Below are positions 44,515-53,789 of a stretch of DNA of 64,000 bases, piece by piece. The stretch's first letter is position 1. The number at the start of each line of letters is the position of its first letter. Under the pieces are notes generated by a model, which was not told the DNA's origin, ran no database searches, and saw only the letters and a program-made list of their open reading frames with translations. The DNA is from Persicobacter psychrovividus. Its GTDB lineage: Bacteria > Bacteroidota > Bacteroidia > Cytophagales > Cyclobacteriaceae. Location: the NCBI RefSeq assembly GCF_036492425.1, contig NZ_AP025292.1:2046001-2110000 (forward strand), read 5' to 3'. The position numbers were made by a program, and so were the translations under genes.

Positions 44515-44724
44515 CTACAGCAACATTCGCCAAACCTTTCTCAGCATCCGTAAACCCGAAAAAGGAGGCACAATAAACAACAGCCCAGCCATAAAAGCTG
44601 CAAAAACAACCCCCAGGCCGACACTCACATCCCCGGCCCATAAGGCACAGTTCAAAAACATAACGAATGAAAATAGCAATAGAACCAATTGCCCAACAAG
44701 CTGATTTGTAGTTTTTCGTTTCAT
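44515..44724 (-). CDS. Small two-helix membrane protein, unknown
   Basis: The 69 residues have two membrane helices (about 10-28 and 33-53) and basic ends. A strong ribosome binding site, AAGGAGGG at 44728-44735 on the minus strand, lies four bases before ATG 44724 and decides the start against the longer frame from 44784. No family was recognised. Confidence 0.65.
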   Translation of the reverse strand: MKRKTTNQLVGQLVLLLFSFVMFLNCALWAGDVSVGLGVVFAAFMAGLLFIVPPFSGLRMLRKVWRMLL

Positions 44725-44727
44725 TTT

Positions 44728-44735
44728 CCCTCCTT
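44728..44735 (-). promoter_or_regulatory. Unusual strong Shine-Dalgarno site
   Basis: AAGGAGGG on the minus strand is rare in this window, where most starts lack any such site. Confidence 0.7.
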
Positions 44736-44897
44736 CATTTTGAGCATTAATTAAGCACTTTAAAAGATTGATGCTCCCATTCACACAATAGCCATTATTC
44801 TCGTTTCAATCTTCCTCATATTTTAATTACATTTACGTCAAATTAGCCGTATTAGCTTCGGTTTACTGGTAATAATTTAAGTAAAAATATAAATATA

Positions 44898-47669
44898 ATG
44901 GCTGAATACAATTTCAGAGCAACTGAAAAAAAATGGCAGCAAATATGGAAGGATCAACAAACCTACAAAGCAGGTATTGATACTTCAAAGCCAAAATTCT
45001 ATACCCTTGACATGTTCCCTTATCCATCGGGAGCGGGATTGCACGTTGGGCACCCACTCGGATACATTGGTTCTGACATTGTGGCGAGGTACAAAAAGCT
45101 GAAAGGCTTTAACGTCCTGCACCCTATAGGATTTGATTCCTTTGGACTTCCTGCTGAACAGTATGCTATTCAGACCGGCCAACACCCTGCAAAAACAACC
45201 GATGAAAATATCGCCCGATACAAGGAACAACTCGCCAACATTGGCTTTTCCTTTGACTGGGACAAAGAAGTAAGAACATCAGACGCTTCCTATTATAAAT
45301 GGACGCAATGGATTTTCATGCAGCTGTTCAATGCCTATTATGACACTGACGCCGACAAAGCAAAATCTATTGACTCACTCGTGGCCATTTTCGCCAAAGA
45401 AGGTAACGCAAAAGTAAACGCCTCCTGCGACGAAGACACCCCTGTTTTCAGTGCCGAAGAATGGAATGCTTACGATGAAAAAGAGCAGTCAGATTTATTA
45501 TTGAAATACCGCCTGACCTACCTTGCTGATGCCGTTGTGAACTGGTGCCCTGAGCTGGGAACAGTACTGGCCAATGACGAGGTGGTAAATGGTGTTTCTG
45601 AACGTGGCGGATTCCCTGTGGAGCGCAAACTGATGAAGCAATGGATGATGAGAATCACAGCCTATGCCGAACGCTTGCTCGCTGGCCTGGAAGAAATCGA
45701 TTTCTCTGAATCATTGAAGGAAATGCAACGCAACTGGATTGGAAAATCCAAAGGTTGTGCCCTGCATTTTAAAGTGGACGGACAGCCTGAGCTTGACCTT
45801 GAAGTTTTCACCACCCGCGTGGATACCTCTTTCGGAGTAACGTTCATGACCATCGCCCCAGAACACGAACTGATCAGCACCCTGACAACCGAAGCCCAAA
45901 AGGAAGAAGTTGAAGCTTATGTGGAAATGGCGAAAAACCGTTCTGAGCGCGAGCGTATGGCCGATGTAAAAACCATCTCTGGAGCTTTTACTGGTGCTTA
46001 TGCGATTAATCCTTTCAACGGAAAGCGCATTCCTATCTGGATTGCTGATTATGTTTTAGCAGGCTACGGAACAGGAATTGTGATGGCCGTCCCTTGTTCG
46101 GACACCCGCGACAATGCCTTTGCCAAACACTTCAACCTACCGATTATTCCAGTACAGGAAGGTGCAGGAACGGACATCAATGCTGATGATTTCGATCCGA
46201 AAAAAGGAACCATGATCAATTCTGACTTCTTGAATGGCATGGCCGTACCAGAAGCCATTGAAGCAGCCATTAACTTTGTGGAAGAAAAAGGAATTGGTCA
46301 GGGAAAAATCAACTACCGATTACGAAATGCCGTGTTCAGTCGCCAACGCTATTGGGGTGAGCCTGTTCCTGTGTATTTCGAGAACGGGATTCCAAAATTA
46401 ATGAAGGAATCTGAATTACCGCTGGAACTTCCTTCCATTGACGAATACAAGCCGACAGCTACGGGTGAGCCTCCATTGGGTCGAGCAACCGACTGGAACT
46501 ACAACGGAAAGCAATATGAGCTTTCGACCATGCCTGGCTGGGCAGGTTCTTCATGGTACTTCTTGCGCTATATGGATCCGCACAATGAGGAGAAATTCGC
46601 TGACGCAGAAGCCCTAAAATACTGGAACCAGGTCGATTTATATGTGGGTGGCGCGGAACACGCCGTTGGTCACTTGCTATATAGCCGCTTCTGGACGAAA
46701 TTTTTGTTTGACATGGGCTTCCTGAATTTCGAAGAGCCATTCAAAAAACTGATCAACCAGGGAATGATCCAAGGCCGCTCGAACTTTGTTTACCGAGTAA
46801 AAGGCAGCAATAAGTTCGTTTCTTTCGGTTTAAGAAAGGAATATGATGTTGATCCATTGCATGTGGATGTCAATATTGTATCGAACGACATCCTGGATAC
46901 GGAAGCATTCAAGGCTTGGCGCCCAGACTTCGCTGATGCCGAATTTATCCTTGAAGAGGGCAAATACCACTGTGGCTCCGAGGTGGAGAAAATGTCGAAA
47001 TCGAAATACAATGTAGTCAACCCTGATGACATCATTGAAAAATACGGATCTGATACCTTCCGCATGTACGAGATGTTCCTTGGCCCATTGGAGCAATTCA
47101 AGCCGTGGAACACCAATGGTATTGATGGCGTTTACAAATTCTTGCGTAAATTCTACAACCTCTTCCATGAGGGCGATGAATTTAAGGTGGTCGATGAAGC
47201 AGCAACCAAGGCAGAATTGAAAGCTTTACATGCAACCATTAAGAAAATCACCCACGATCTGGACAATTATGTTTTCAACACTTCAGTGTCGCAATTCATG
47301 ATCGTTACCAACGAGTTACAGGCGCTAAAATGTCGTAAACGTGAAATTCTTGAGCAATTAGTCGTACTTATCGCTCCTTATGCACCACATATTGCAGAGG
47401 AATTATGGGCCAAACTCGGACATGAAACATCGGTAACCGTTGCAACATACCCTGCATTTAATGAGCAGTATTTGGTAGAGGATGAAAAACTTTACCCTAT
47501 CATGATCAACGGTAAAAAGCGCGCTGAAATCAAGGTAGCGGCTACTTTGAGTAAAGATGAAATCCAAAAGATTGCATTGGAACAGGAAGCTGTGATCCGA
47601 TGGACGGAAGGAAAAGCACCGAAAAAGGTCATCGTTGTTCCTAATAAGATTGTCAATATTGTACTGTAA
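44898..47669 (+). CDS. leuS: Leucyl-tRNA synthetase
   Basis: This 923-residue class I synthetase charges tRNA-Leu. The HIGH-type motif is HVGH (49-52, within PYPSGAGLHVGHPLGY), followed by the CP1 editing domain (GGFPVERKLMKQW, TRVDTSFGVTF). The catalytic KMSKS motif is at 698-702 (EKMSKSKYNVVNPDD), and the anticodon-binding and C-terminal domains end KIVNIVL. An insertion around residues 145-190 (EEWNAYDEKEQ) is typical of Bacteroidota LeuS. It is a single gene with terminator. Confidence 0.98.
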   Translation: MAEYNFRATEKKWQQIWKDQQTYKAGIDTSKPKFYTLDMFPYPSGAGLHVGHPLGYIGSDIVARYKKLKGFNVLHPIGFDSFGLPAEQYAIQTGQHPAKTTDENIARYKEQLANIGFSFDWDKEVRTSDASYYKWTQWIFMQLFNAYYDTDADKAKSIDSLVAIFAKEGNAKVNASCDEDTPVFSAEEWNAYDEKEQSDLLLKYRLTYLADAVVNWCPELGTVLANDEVVNGVSERGGFPVERKLMKQWMMRITAYAERLLAGLEEIDFSESLKEMQRNWIGKSKGCALHFKVDGQPELDLEVFTTRVDTSFGVTFMTIAPEHELISTLTTEAQKEEVEAYVEMAKNRSERERMADVKTISGAFTGAYAINPFNGKRIPIWIADYVLAGYGTGIVMAVPCSDTRDNAFAKHFNLPIIPVQEGAGTDINADDFDPKKGTMINSDFLNGMAVPEAIEAAINFVEEKGIGQGKINYRLRNAVFSRQRYWGEPVPVYFENGIPKLMKESELPLELPSIDEYKPTATGEPPLGRATDWNYNGKQYELSTMPGWAGSSWYFLRYMDPHNEEKFADAEALKYWNQVDLYVGGAEHAVGHLLYSRFWTKFLFDMGFLNFEEPFKKLINQGMIQGRSNFVYRVKGSNKFVSFGLRKEYDVDPLHVDVNIVSNDILDTEAFKAWRPDFADAEFILEEGKYHCGSEVEKMSKSKYNVVNPDDIIEKYGSDTFRMYEMFLGPLEQFKPWNTNGIDGVYKFLRKFYNLFHEGDEFKVVDEAATKAELKALHATIKKITHDLDNYVFNTSVSQFMIVTNELQALKCRKREILEQLVVLIAPYAPHIAEELWAKLGHETSVTVATYPAFNEQYLVEDEKLYPIMINGKKRAEIKVAATLSKDEIQKIALEQEAVIRWTEGKAPKKVIVVPNKIVNIVL

Positions 47670-47685
47670 TTCAGCACAACAAACT

Positions 47686-47715
47686 AAAGCCACCGTAAAT
47701 AACTACGGTGGCTTT
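47686..47715. terminator. Bidirectional terminator of leuS and the sigma factor gene
   Basis: The perfect 12-bp stem AAAGCCACCGTA/TACGGTGGCTTT has a 6-base loop and T-run. It is adjacent to the sigma factor stop codon on the minus strand. Confidence 0.93.
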
Positions 47716-47716
47716 T

Positions 47717-48229
47717 TTATCTTCGAAAATTAGACAGCTTCTCTTTCAGAACCTTTCTGGCCAGATGAATCCGATTTTTTACAGTGCCCATCGGTAAAGA
47801 AAGTTTCTCCCCTATTTCTGCATAACTGAAGCCCTGAAAATGCAGCATAAAAGGCATTTTATATTGCTTATCCAAACGGTCAATTTCTCGTCGAATTTCC
47901 TGCTCGCCCATATTGCTATCCGCAAGGTTATCATTTGAGCCTCCCTTCCAACCCAGGAATGCATCGAGCTGATCCATGGTATCTAACTGCTCACCCCTTC
48001 GCTTCTCTGACTGATAAGACGTAAAAAACGTGTTTTTCAAAATCACCAATAACCATGCTTTCAGGTTCGTTCCCCTGCGGAATTTCGTCCGTGCTTTAAA
48101 TGCCTTAATCATTGTTTCCTGCACCAGATCCTTCGCTCGGTCATAATCTTGCGTAAACTTATATGCCGCCGAATATAACTGCGGAAACAGCCTTTTCAGG
48201 TCTTTTTCAAATTCTACTTCCTCTTGCAT
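47717..48229 (-). CDS. RNA polymerase sigma-70 factor, ECF-type
   Basis: This 170-residue sigma factor contains only region 2 (YDRAKDLVQETMIKAFKA, about 28-46) and region 4 (GFSYAEIGEKLSLPMGTVKN, about 133-152). It matches extracytoplasmic-function sigma factors. No anti-sigma gene follows, since the terminator comes directly after the stop. The Shine-Dalgarno site AAAGGAGGG at 48236-48244 fixes ATG 48229. The divergent gene at 48379 shares its upstream region and could be a target, which is only inference. Confidence 0.9.
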   Translation of the reverse strand: MQEEVEFEKDLKRLFPQLYSAAYKFTQDYDRAKDLVQETMIKAFKARTKFRRGTNLKAWLLVILKNTFFTSYQSEKRRGEQLDTMDQLDAFLGWKGGSNDNLADSNMGEQEIRREIDRLDKQYKMPFMLHFQGFSYAEIGEKLSLPMGTVKNRIHLARKVLKEKLSNFRR

Positions 48230-48235
48230 AATTTA

Positions 48236-48244
48236 CCCTCCTTT
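48236..48244 (-). promoter_or_regulatory. Strong Shine-Dalgarno site of the sigma factor gene
   Basis: AAAGGAGGG on the minus strand lies at ideal spacing before the ATG. It is one of only three such sites noticed in the window. Confidence 0.7.
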
Positions 48245-48378
48245 ATTAAGTGAGCGATTTGTTTAGCACGGAAGTTGTTTTATATAAAAAACTATATTTA
48301 TGACACTGATATAGGTGTATTTATTGACATATACAACATATATTAAGTACCTTCATCACCCAATATCAATTTACTTAT

Positions 48379-49116
48379 ATGAAAAAAATATTTACGCTAC
48401 TTTTATGTTCCCTTTTGAGTATCAGTGCATTTGCCACAAACCTCAATACAACTGACCAGGATACTCCTCCTACCCGAAGTGGCTTTTGGCCTGCTTTACC
48501 CAATCACGATCGAGATGGATTTCAGCTGACCTACGCACCACTGTCGAACTTGGATTATTTCCCGCGATGGAGAGTGGGCGCAGCCTACCAATATGGTGCT
48601 TTCAGGTTTTTAGTTGACGCCGGCAGGGGTAGTAAAGCCCTCAATCATTGGAGATGGCAGGATGAAAAAAACAATCTTACCGATGCCTATTCTCTTCATG
48701 AAATTAGGACGGAATTTCAATTCACCACCTTGAATTATGCCTGGCTGCGTTTTTACACTGGAGTGGAGCTCTTCTACGTGAACATGGACAGTCAGCCAAC
48801 CAACAGTCACTATTACACCAGTTTTAACGAAGATCAGGAAAAGGTGCATTTTGATCAGGCTGATTATAATAAACGGAAAATGGGCTTCAATCTGAAAGCA
48901 GGTTACGAAACCACCTTTATGGATCCGTTTTCCATTGAAATGTGGATAGGGCTGGGTGCTGCCAACAGAAAAATCACCTATACCAACATAATAAATCCAC
49001 GGTCAGAGCAAGTCGGCGTTACCGAATCATTATTTCAAAACCGACAAAAAACTCAGGGCATTAAGATCGTTCCCTCTGTGGCTTTTGGCTTTAGGCTCGC
49101 CTGCCGATTGTTTTAA
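48379..49116 (+). CDS. Outer-membrane beta-barrel-like protein, unknown
   Basis: The 245 residues have a signal peptide ending near SAFA (19). The mature part alternates aromatic and polar residues in short strands (GAAYQYGAFRFLVDAGRG, AWLRFYTGVELFYVNMD, FNLKAGYETTF) and ends in FGFRLACRLF with a terminal Phe, as expected for an eight-to-ten-strand barrel. No specific family was identified. It diverges from the sigma factor gene. Confidence 0.65.
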   Translation: MKKIFTLLLCSLLSISAFATNLNTTDQDTPPTRSGFWPALPNHDRDGFQLTYAPLSNLDYFPRWRVGAAYQYGAFRFLVDAGRGSKALNHWRWQDEKNNLTDAYSLHEIRTEFQFTTLNYAWLRFYTGVELFYVNMDSQPTNSHYYTSFNEDQEKVHFDQADYNKRKMGFNLKAGYETTFMDPFSIEMWIGLGAANRKITYTNIINPRSEQVGVTESLFQNRQKTQGIKIVPSVAFGFRLACRLF

Positions 49117-49123
49117 AAAAATA

Positions 49124-49146
49124 ATGGCAGGTTATACACCTGCCAT
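49124..49146 (-). terminator. Terminator overlapping a stop codon
   Basis: The stem ATGGCAGG/CCTGCCAT (49124-49131 with 49139-49146) encloses the TAA stop (49132-49134) of the minus-strand gene, and T-rich sequence follows on that strand. Confidence 0.65.
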
Positions 49147-49395
49147 CATTTTGGTGATCAAAAGATAATCTTTCATCACGCCAATTTCTTGTCTTACATT
49201 TTTCAGCAGCTGATACTGCCTGAAAGTTGGTTTCTTGCTCACATCCGCATTATTTAAAAAAGTCCCTAAATCACGGATGCGCGCGTTAATCTGATCGATC
49301 TTTACCTCCTGATCAATCAAATCGTCGATTCTCAAGGCCCCACAAGGCGGGGATTTTAGAACCTGCTGGATGTTGTTGGGTTCATTTGCGCTCAT
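49132..49395 (-). CDS. Small helical protein, unknown
   Basis: The 87 residues are mostly charged helix (IDDLIDQEVKIDQINARIRD, RQYQLLKNVRQEIGVMKDY) with a Pro/Cys-containing N-terminal part. No signal or membrane segment is present. Its gene ends inside its own terminator hairpin, which supports expression. No family was recognised. It could form a small coiled-coil dimer. Confidence 0.55.
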   Translation of the reverse strand: MSANEPNNIQQVLKSPPCGALRIDDLIDQEVKIDQINARIRDLGTFLNNADVSKKPTFRQYQLLKNVRQEIGVMKDYLLITKMMAGV

Positions 49396-49472
49396 ACTTT
49401 ACATACGAAAATCCCGTAAAAACGTAGATTTAGCACAAACATTCGCCATGTACCTTTTTTAAGAAAACAGAA

Positions 49473-50720
49473 CTATTCCATTAGCGGCTGTCCCAAAAGC
49501 AAGTAGTTGTAATCGTCCCAATAGTTGGGAATATCAGGAACCTTCTGTTCAAACATCGGCTTGGACAAATCCACCAATTCACCCTTCATTTGCGTTAAGT
49601 CAGGTTTTCCAGGCACCACCGAATTCACAAAAAACTCCCTGTACTGAGATATTTCTGCTGTTTCTCGGCCATTGAATATCTTGAAGTAATTCATGTAAGA
49701 TAAATACTTCAAATAAAGCTTTCCTCCCTGATCTGTATATTCAAGATTCAATTCATACCACTTCTTTCGTTCCAGCTTTTTGGTAACAAAATAGTTGTAA
49801 TTGATTTTCATCACGGCATAGTCCTTCACCCGAATAAAGAGCTGCCCCTCGACATCAACATGCCAATAGTTCAACTTTGGGTTAGGCTGAATTGAAATCA
49901 CATAAACCTCATCCTCTCCGATATAGGTGTAATAATCGAGTTCAAAATGATAGGAAGATTCCCACAAATCCTCAAAACTGCCAATAAAGGGCACCGACTC
50001 AAAATGATTCCGTAACGGATCGTGAAACAGCATACTCGCAAACTCATTCCCCTTCAGGCTCGGCAATACGCCATGCAACAGCACTTTGGTGGTATCGTGC
50101 TGATCCGCTTTCACAAATTCATGATAATTTTTGAGGTAAGAATCACTCAGGCGCAACTGCTCAAGGTTCAGCTTAATTTTATTTTGGGTTTTCTGAAATC
50201 CAGGATCTATCATATCCACGGCACTTTCCAGAAAACAAATATACCCGCCCTTTTTCCGCTTCAGGTAGTCCCTGTAATAACCATTCAAGACATAAGGCTT
50301 GGTCGGGTAATTTTTGCGGATATTTCTTGCAGACTTTTGCAAAATACGCCTCGGGGTAATCTTCATATCACCGACAACCACCTCCGACAGCATCTTGGTT
50401 TGTGCTGAAAGGTGAATCATCAATTTATCATTATCATAAGCAGGTGGAATTTCAATAAATTTATACTGATACCCCACTGAATGAATCCCGAGCGAGTCGC
50501 CAATCTGCTGATCGACACTAAAGCGAAAGAACCCCTCCTCATTAGCCACCGTACCCACAGAGGTGCCCAAGACCTCAAGGGTCGCAAATGGAATTGGAGC
50601 GTTAGTCTGATCATCAACCACTTGCCCTCTTAACACAATGCTATTTTGCGCAAAAACTTGCACAAAAAAGAGTATATTCAATATTACCGTCAAAAAACAC
50701 CGTTGATGGACTTTTCTCAT
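49473..50720 (-). CDS. Exported protein with carboxypeptidase-like regulatory domain
   Basis: The 415 residues have a signal peptide ending near QVFAQ (25). A CarboxypepD-like beta-sandwich follows (IVLRGQVVDDQTNAPIPFAT, about 28-105), then a region of about 300 residues rich in aromatic residues (GYYRDYLKRKKGGYICFLES, SIQPNPKLNYWHVDVEGQLF). It lacks the plug and barrel of a TonB receptor. Similar stand-alone proteins are frequent in this phylum and are probably periplasmic or outer-membrane, with function unknown. Confidence 0.72.
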   Translation of the reverse strand: MRKVHQRCFLTVILNILFFVQVFAQNSIVLRGQVVDDQTNAPIPFATLEVLGTSVGTVANEEGFFRFSVDQQIGDSLGIHSVGYQYKFIEIPPAYDNDKLMIHLSAQTKMLSEVVVGDMKITPRRILQKSARNIRKNYPTKPYVLNGYYRDYLKRKKGGYICFLESAVDMIDPGFQKTQNKIKLNLEQLRLSDSYLKNYHEFVKADQHDTTKVLLHGVLPSLKGNEFASMLFHDPLRNHFESVPFIGSFEDLWESSYHFELDYYTYIGEDEVYVISIQPNPKLNYWHVDVEGQLFIRVKDYAVMKINYNYFVTKKLERKKWYELNLEYTDQGGKLYLKYLSYMNYFKIFNGRETAEISQYREFFVNSVVPGKPDLTQMKGELVDLSKPMFEQKVPDIPNYWDDYNYLLLGQPLME

Positions 50721-50903
50721 AGGTCAAAATTAGCTCCATTTTTTTGCGCTCGAAACTGATCTTTTAACGCCAATCCCCCCAAGTATTTTTTATCTTTGTC
50801 TCGTTAAAAACTGGGATTAAGCTGTTGAAAACGCAATAAATCTATAATATAAATTCTAAGTTAATTTAATTTTTCCAATTCTGCACAAAACCCTGCGACC
50901 TTC

Positions 50904-52820
50904 ATGGCGGAAAAAAGTAAAGAAATTTTAAAGCAGTACTGGGGCTACAAGAAATTTCGCCCACTGCAAAAGGACATTATTCAATCCGTTATTGACGGAC
51001 ACGACACCCTCGCGCTGATGCCTACTGGTGGTGGTAAATCGTTGTGTTTTCAGGTGCCAGGACTTTTACTTGGAGGCATCTCGATCGTTATTACACCACT
51101 GATTGCCCTCATGCAGGACCAGGTTTCACAACTGAAAAAACGGGGGATCAAGGCTTATGCACTTTTCTCTGGCATGAGCAGCCGAGAAATTGACATCACA
51201 TTGGACAATTGCCGATTTGGCGGATCAGCCTTTCTTTATGTATCACCTGAGCGCGTTCAAACGCCCCTATTTCAAGCACGAGTCAAGGAGATGCCCGTGA
51301 ATCTGATTGCGGTTGATGAAGCGCACTGTATCAGTCAGTGGGGTTATGATTTCAGGCCCGCCTATTTACAAATTGCTTCCTTGAGGGCCTTTTTCCCCAG
51401 CTGCCCGATTATTGCGGTTACCGCTACGGCAACCCCCAAGGTGCAGGAAGATATTGTTTCGAAATTAGAGATGATTGCCTGTCGGAAATACACCAAATCT
51501 TTTGCCCGCAGTAATCTGGCATACCACGTTCGAGAGGTAGATGACAAGGGCGGTAAAATGCTGCAGGCCTTCAAAAACATTGAGGGCTCGGGGATTGTCT
51601 ATATGCGCTCGCGCCAAAAATGCGAGCAAATCTCCCAATGGCTGTGTCAGCAGGGAATTGTTGCCGACTTTTATCATGCGGGTCTCAATACTCAGGAAAG
51701 GCAGCAAAAACAAGCGGACTGGATTGATAATAAAACACGGGTCATTGTGGCGACCAATGCCTTTGGAATGGGTATTGACAAGCCCGATGTGCGGCTGGTG
51801 ATTCACCTGGATTTAACCGACAGCCTTGAGGCTTACTATCAGGAAGCAGGACGGGCGGGCAGAGATGAACAAAAAGCTTTTGCCCTGACGCTATATCATG
51901 CTTCAGATTTAAAAAAAATACAAAAAAGATGGCAGGATGCGCAGGTAAGCCCCGCATTCATCCGTCAGGTATATCAGTCCCTTGCCAACCAGTACCGCCT
52001 TGCCGTAGGGTCAGCATTGCTGATGAGTTACCCCTTTGATTTATTTGCTTTCAGCAAGAAATTTAACCTCCCTCCCCTGACAACGCATCACGCACTTCAG
52101 CGGCTTGCGACTTTGGGCTATATTCAGCTTTCAGAAAATGTTTTCCGCCCATCGAAGGTTTCTTTCCTCTGGAACAGTGGAGCCCTTTATGAATTGCAGG
52201 TCAAAAACCCTGCTTTCGAGGAGGTCATCAAAGCGTTGTTACGGCAACATGGCGGCAATCTTTATGGTGAGTTTGTGGAAATCAATGAAAAGCGCCTTGC
52301 CAAACTGCTGCATAAATCTACAAGCGCTATTGCTTCGACCTTACAGCAATTAGCTGAATTGGGAGCCATTGATTATGAGCCGAAATCTGACAGTCCACAG
52401 GTCACTTTCCTCACGGCCAGACATGATGCTGTTTCGCTTCCGCTTGACCTGATCACGGCAAGAGAACGTTCCGCTGCTGAAAAGGAGAAGCTTGATGCGG
52501 TTGCCCTTTATGTATCTCCGCTCGTAAAATGCCGTCAACAGGTATTGCTTCAGTATTTCGGAGAAGAAAACAGTGAACCTTGTGGGGTTTGTGATCGGTG
52601 CCTGGAGCATAAGAAATCGGCAAAATTCCATCAGTCCAATGAAGAAACGATGCGTGTACTGATCGTTTCACAGCTGAAGGCAAAGCCGAAATCCATTGAG
52701 GAAGTATATGCTGCCCTGAACACGGGAAATGAAGATGAATTCAAACAGTGCCTGAAAACGCTGTTAAACAACGGAACGGTGGTTTACAATTCGAAGGGTT
52801 TGCTTGCGCTTCATCATTGA
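50904..52820 (+). CDS. recQ: RecQ-type ATP-dependent DNA helicase
   Basis: This 638-residue superfamily 2 helicase has Walker A MPTGGGKS (K45), DEAH box 138-141 (VDEAHCISQWGYDFRP), and motif VI YYQEAGRAGRD near 312. The RecQ zinc-binding cysteines are seen in the C-terminal half (CGVCDRC near 560). It unwinds recombination and repair intermediates. A typical HRDC domain is not evident at the end, so this is a shorter RecQ. The stop codon overlaps the convergent gene at 52814 by seven bases. Confidence 0.95.
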   Translation: MAEKSKEILKQYWGYKKFRPLQKDIIQSVIDGHDTLALMPTGGGKSLCFQVPGLLLGGISIVITPLIALMQDQVSQLKKRGIKAYALFSGMSSREIDITLDNCRFGGSAFLYVSPERVQTPLFQARVKEMPVNLIAVDEAHCISQWGYDFRPAYLQIASLRAFFPSCPIIAVTATATPKVQEDIVSKLEMIACRKYTKSFARSNLAYHVREVDDKGGKMLQAFKNIEGSGIVYMRSRQKCEQISQWLCQQGIVADFYHAGLNTQERQQKQADWIDNKTRVIVATNAFGMGIDKPDVRLVIHLDLTDSLEAYYQEAGRAGRDEQKAFALTLYHASDLKKIQKRWQDAQVSPAFIRQVYQSLANQYRLAVGSALLMSYPFDLFAFSKKFNLPPLTTHHALQRLATLGYIQLSENVFRPSKVSFLWNSGALYELQVKNPAFEEVIKALLRQHGGNLYGEFVEINEKRLAKLLHKSTSAIASTLQQLAELGAIDYEPKSDSPQVTFLTARHDAVSLPLDLITARERSAAEKEKLDAVALYVSPLVKCRQQVLLQYFGEENSEPCGVCDRCLEHKKSAKFHQSNEETMRVLIVSQLKAKPKSIEEVYAALNTGNEDEFKQCLKTLLNNGTVVYNSKGLLALHH

Positions 52821-53257
52821 CCAAAGATCTCGCTGATCACCACCTCAGGGTAAAGGTCTGCGGCGATCTTCAATATGCGTTTTCCACTGGCTTTGGAGAC
52901 ATAAAAAGATTGCGTCTCCCCATTTTCCAATACCACCTTGATGAAATATCGAGAGGCCCAGGCTCTTTGTTTTTGATAATCGACATGATAATAAAGCTGC
53001 CCCACCTTACCAGCACCCACCAAGGCCTTATATATGGGCTTGTGCTTAATGCGGAACCATATCCAGGTGAAATAGCCAGCAATCCCTGCCACGACGACCC
53101 AAAAAGCAGTAACGTAAATTGGGGCGTGGGTATGCTGTTCGTACACCATGAAAAAAAAGACCGTCAGTAAAATGACCGCAAAAGTGCCCACCCCACTAAT
53201 GACCAGTCTTAATCTTCGGTCATTTTCATCCAGTAACATGACTAATTCTTCTCGCAT
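52814..53257 (-). CDS. Two-helix membrane protein, unknown
   Basis: The 147 residues have a short charged N-terminus, two membrane helices (about 18-38 and 46-66) and a soluble beta-rich C-terminal domain (QLYYHVDYQKQRAWASRYFI). A Shine-Dalgarno site AAGGAGGG lies four bases before ATG 53257 (53261-53268 on the plus strand). It overlaps recQ tail to tail. No family was recognised. Confidence 0.68.
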   Translation of the reverse strand: MREELVMLLDENDRRLRLVISGVGTFAVILLTVFFFMVYEQHTHAPIYVTAFWVVVAGIAGYFTWIWFRIKHKPIYKALVGAGKVGQLYYHVDYQKQRAWASRYFIKVVLENGETQSFYVSKASGKRILKIAADLYPEVVISEIFGQ

Positions 53258-53260
53258 CGT

Positions 53261-53268
53261 CCCTCCTT
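53261..53268 (-). promoter_or_regulatory. Strong Shine-Dalgarno site
   Basis: The minus-strand AAGGAGGG is followed by GACG and the ATG at 53257. Confidence 0.7.
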
Positions 53269-53428
53269 TTTTAGAGTAACCATCTCAAGAAGGGAATTGA
53301 TGTCAATAGATTAAGATTCATCAAAGAGTCGTGATTGATGTTGGGAAATTGCAAGTTTTGGGGAATGAGCAATTTAACATTAGAGGGTATTGTGCCATTA
53401 TCATTAGCGCATCAGACACAGCGATATC

Positions 53429-53729
53429 TTATTCATTTTGCACTGCCAACATTTCAATCCTTAAATCAGTGGGAATATTAACCCAATTTGTGTTATCCGT
53501 CAATTCAAATTGCACAGAACAGTTTGACCTTAACTCATTAACGATATACTTGTACCAATCCGAATAACGCCACTCTCTCGGTTTTGGGCGAATATAGGAT
53601 CAGCTTTTTATCATCCCAATGGACCTCACTCGCTGTCCTGTAAATCATTGTAAACCGTAATTTTTCAGGTTTAAGGTGGAGTTTACCCGATTTATCAATC
53701 TCAATATATGCTTTATTTTCTTTTCGCAT
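53429..53729 (-). pseudogene. Frameshifted small gene (about 99 aa when repaired)
   Basis: Two frames join at a run of four A residues (plus-strand T at 53582-53585). The first gives 49 codons from ATG 53729 and ends ...LILYSPK. Removing one A continues as PREWRYSDWYKYIVNELR... for 50 more codons to a stop at 53429. The repaired product is small and beta-rich with Trp and Tyr clusters and has no signal peptide. It looks like the immunity-type or orphan small proteins found in shuffled loci, but no family can be named. It could be a pseudogene or an assembly error. Confidence 0.5.
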
Positions 53730-53789
53730 CTGAAAACGGGTTGGCAACCTTCTAAACGTGCCTTAGCATATTTTCAGGTTGATAAGCTA

